In this document: positions 61,271 through 64,000 of the stretch, in pieces
Numbering within the stretch: the stretch's first letter is position 1
How the letters are laid out: every line of letters starts with the position of its first letter
Origin: Muricea muricata
Taxonomy: Eukaryota; Cnidaria; Anthozoa; Malacalcyonacea; Plexauridae
NCBI GenBank assembly: GCA_963855995.1
Contig: OY979717.1
Coordinates: forward strand, 24,874,746 to 24,938,745
Direction: 5' to 3'
Length of the DNA stretch: 64,000 bases
The notes under the pieces: model-generated
The model's database searches: none
Told to the model about the DNA's origin: nothing
Seen by the model: only the letters and a program-made list of their open reading frames with translations
Program-made: the position numbers and the translations under genes

Positions 61271-61754
61271 TAGCGAAGCCCACTTTGTTACCTCGTTCGC
61301 TGCGCTAACTCGTGACATTTATGATATCGTCCCTCAAGCGATAAAACTGATATCATCTCGCCCCTCATATGATATATATATGATACATATATATGTGTAT
61401 ATATATTTAATATTATATAGTTGACAGTAACATACTGAAAATACACCGTAAGATATTTTCCATATCTTCACTAGTCAAGATATCGATCACGTGATCATTT
61501 TCCGCCAATAATATTGTGTTTTCAAAATAGCGATGTTTGTAATAAGAGCAGCGAACCAATTTTCACCTTTGTTTAAAAAAAAACTACATGTTTGTGCCGA
61601 AAAAAATGGAAATAATACAAGAAAACACTAAAATGATGAACAGGTATTGTTTTAGTTTAAATAATATTGAAATAAAGCCATGTTTTTAGCATTATTGATC
61701 GAAAATTAATATTACTGACTTGGGTCTTAAATTGTTTACAACTATATAATAAAC
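61271..61754. other. Unassigned
   Basis: AT-rich. It contains TCGTTCGCTGCGCTAACTCG near 61294, a word common in short palindromic repeats. No gene seen. Confidence 0.35.
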
Positions 61755-62049
<295 letters not shown>

Positions 62050-62071
62050 GTGCAAAATACCTCAAAAACTT

Positions 62072-62113
62072 ACCACTACAGTCTGTTTCATCCAAAGGGA
62101 ATCTTCAGGTGGT
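62072..62113 (-). ncRNA. Hammerhead ribozyme motif (type I) of a Penelope-like element
   Basis: Read on minus: stem I ACCAC, core CUGAAGA (fits CUGANGA), stem II UUCC-CUUU-GGAU (three pairs and a U-U mismatch), core GAAA, a one-pair stem III C-AGACU-G, then UA as the cleavage dinucleotide, and GUGGU closing stem I (six pairs with the next U-A). All core positions are kept. Penelope-like elements are known to carry such minimal hammerheads in their terminal repeats, and this one lies about 40 bp after the GIY-YIG stop codon. Cleavage would fall after position 62077. Confidence 0.7.
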
Positions 62114-63219
62114 AGACAAATTTCGAAAATGTGCGAGCTTCTTTTATGCTCAAGGCGGAAACGTGGGCGCGTGGGTGGTTGAATAGCATGCATTCCTTTC
62201 TTTGTTTAGGTTGTTTACCTGAAATCTGCTTTTGTGTTGGCAGGCCGAAACTATTTCCGATCTTTTGTTAAGCAAGCAATTGTTTTTTTCTTTCAAAATA
62301 CTGATTTTTTCCTCCAAACATAAATTACATCTTTTGGATCCTCCCGTGTAAGAAATAGACTTTTTTATTATGGACCATTTTATGGTGAAATCTGTTTTCT
62401 TTTGCTTTAAGTGCCAAACGTGTTTCGAAAGTTCCGTCTCGTTCGAATATTTTTTGTGTGTGAAAGATTTGATATGATTCCTGTATCGCTCTTTGAATGT
62501 GTTTGAGGTCATGCCAATGTAGTGCTTTGTGTCCTGTGTGTTGCCTGTCAAAATTGTTGCTTTGTATACAATGTCCTTACTCATGCACTTGTTCTGCAAT
62601 GGGCATGTGTGCTTGTTCCTACAGTTACAGTTCTCTGTGCTAATGTCTTGTGGTTGGCTTTTCCTAATTATGCGTGTGTTGTGACTTGTGATAATTGACT
62701 TAACGTTGTTCATGCAGCTGTAACTGACCTTAACTGTGTTCCTATTGAAAATCTTGTGTAACTTGTTGCCTATTGGAAAGTGCGTGTCTACAAGCTTGAG
62801 GAAACTGCGTGCGATGTTTGTCTTGACATTTTTGCTAAATGGAGGGTTAAACCAAATGATGTTGCGTTGCCTGTTCCTGCGTGGTTGCTGTGTTACATGT
62901 GGCATGTATTCCAGCTTGTGGCTGAAGTTGCTATGTCCTAGTGCGTTTTGATATGTTTGTACTGCATCGTCAAATACTTGTTTGTCAGATGACAGCGTTG
63001 AAATGCGCTTGTTGATAGATGCTGGAAGTTGCCTTAAGATGCTGGGTGGGTGGTTAGAGTGCTTGTGTATGTATAACGGATCGTCATTGGGCTTCCTATA
63101 AGGTTTATATTTTCCGGTAGAAAGGTCGAATGTTACGTCTAGAAAGTTTACCACGTGTAAATTTGATTCTGCTGTTATTTTTAGGCCAAACTGTTCGAAA
63201 ATTTTGTGTATTTTGTAAT
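62114..63219 (-). mobile_element. Penelope-like element, 5'-truncated (left copy of a pair)
   Basis: The minus-strand frame is open from 63219 to the stop at 62150: KIFEQFGLKITAESN, VVNFLDVTFDL (RT C-terminus), then NIIWFNPPFSKNVKTNI, the Cys cluster CNCRNKHTCPLQNKC, and GIY-YIG with DIVYKATILTG, KHYIGMT and FKERYRNHIKSF, ending CNLCLEEKISIL, LLNKRSEIVSACQHK. RT motifs with the catalytic Asp pair are absent, so the copy is 5'-truncated, but the remaining ~355 codons have no stop. It lies head-to-head with an identical copy at 63221-64000. Confidence 0.82.
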
Positions 63220-63220
63220 A

Positions 63221-64000
63221 CAGTTTGGCCTAAAAATAACAGCAGAATCAAATTTACACGTGGTAAACTTTCTAGACGTAACATTCGACCTTTCTACCGG
63301 AAAATATAAACCTTATAGGAAGCCCAATGACGATCCGTTATACATACACAAGCACTCTAACCACCCACCCAGCATCTTAAGGCAACTTCCAGCATCTATC
63401 AACAAGCGCATTTCAACGCTGTCATCTGACAAACAAGTATTTGACGATGCAGTACAAACATATCAAAACGCACTAGGACATAGCAACTTCAGCCACAAGC
63501 TGGAATACATGCCACATGTAACACAGCAACCACGCAGGAACAGGCAACGCAACATCATTTGGTTTAACCCTCCATTTAGCAAAAATGTTAAGACAAACAT
63601 CGCACGCAGTTTCCTCAAGCTTGTAGACACGCACTTTCCAATAGGCAACAAGTTACACAAGATTTTCAATAGGAACACAGTTAAGGTCAGTTACAGCTGC
63701 ATGAACAACGTTAAGTCAATTATCACAAGTCACAACACACGCATAATTAGGAAAAGCCAACCACAAGACATTAGCACAGAGAACTGTAACTGTAGGAACA
63801 AGCACACATGCCCATTGCAGAACAAGTGCATGAGTAAGGACATTGTATACAAAGCAACAATTTTGACAGGCAACACACAGGACACAAAGCACTACATTGG
63901 CATGACCTCAAACACATTCAAAGAGCGATACAGGAATCATATCAAATCTTTCACACACAAAAAATATTCGAACGAGACGGAACTTTCGAAACACGTTTGG
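63221..64000 (+). mobile_element. Penelope-like element, inverted right copy, runs off window
   Basis: Every base compared between 63221-64000 and the reverse complement of 62414-63193 stays in register over 780 bp without indels. It encodes the same RT tail, Cys cluster and GIY-YIG region on plus and continues past the window edge. The two copies are separated by 27 bp that belong to the left copy. Confidence 0.85.

Noticed and set aside
62736-62951. 71-aa plus-strand frame duplicated at 63463-63678 minus
   Set aside because: Antisense shadow of the Penelope-like endonuclease region; the duplication is simply the inverted repeat.

Overview
The window is AT-rich eukaryotic DNA from an animal, most likely a cnidarian. 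The evidence is long GT-AG introns, several (TA)n tracts, and a dense mix of metazoan transposons: Kolobok, PIF/Harbinger, hAT-type MITEs, CR1-like LINEs, Gypsy and BEL/Pao LTR elements, and Penelope-like elements with GIY-YIG endonucleases. There is no operon structure, and I saw no tRNA, rRNA or CRISPR array. The lineage is inferred from the repeat flavour and was not tested by any search.

One host gene can be assembled. A secreted or membrane-bound protein with an LDL-receptor class B (YWTD) propeller is encoded on + by exons 8992-9283, 14420-14795 and 47751-48142. Splice phases 1, 2 and 1 fit at every junction, and the gene continues past 48142. Its second intron is about 33 kb and is a transposon landfill.

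Layout. 1-8.0 kb: non-coding DNA dominated by an old ~3-kb tandem duplication, a second direct repeat and several MITEs. 9-48 kb: the gene. Intron 1 holds Gypsy and BEL remnants and a hAT MITE with an 8-bp target duplication. Intron 2 holds a BEL/Pao relic (15.5-18.5 kb), an element with repetitive subterminal arms (18.5-20.6 kb), a LINE (21.2-23.0 kb), a long-inverted-repeat element with an 8-bp target duplication (23.3-25.4 kb), Gypsy gag pieces (25.4-26.9 kb), Harbinger remnants (30 and 35 kb), a complete Kolobok transposon (36954-41016) and a broken LINE split by a MITE (42.0-45.4 kb). 48-64 kb: an array of hairpins sharing one loop sequence (49.0 kb), a 5'-truncated Penelope-like element with inverted ends (52.5-54.1 kb), a Gypsy element (54.8-61.3 kb) interrupted by a LINE and by a palindromic Penelope-like fragment, a 650-bp step-wise tetranucleotide repeat (56.4-57.05 kb), and a head-to-head pair of Penelope-like elements (62.1-64.0 kb) with a hammerhead-ribozyme motif.

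Most interesting item: the Kolobok transposon looks intact. It has 214-bp, nearly identical terminal inverted repeats, TTAA on both sides, a spliced 788-aa THAP+transposase gene, and a convergent, spliced 210-aa gene whose C-terminal two thirds resemble the zinc-binding 'ballast' domain of the P2X7 receptor tail. Each gene starts just inside one terminal repeat, and each repeat carries the same CRE palindrome about 70 bp before the start codon. That suggests a symmetric two-promoter, two-protein transposon.
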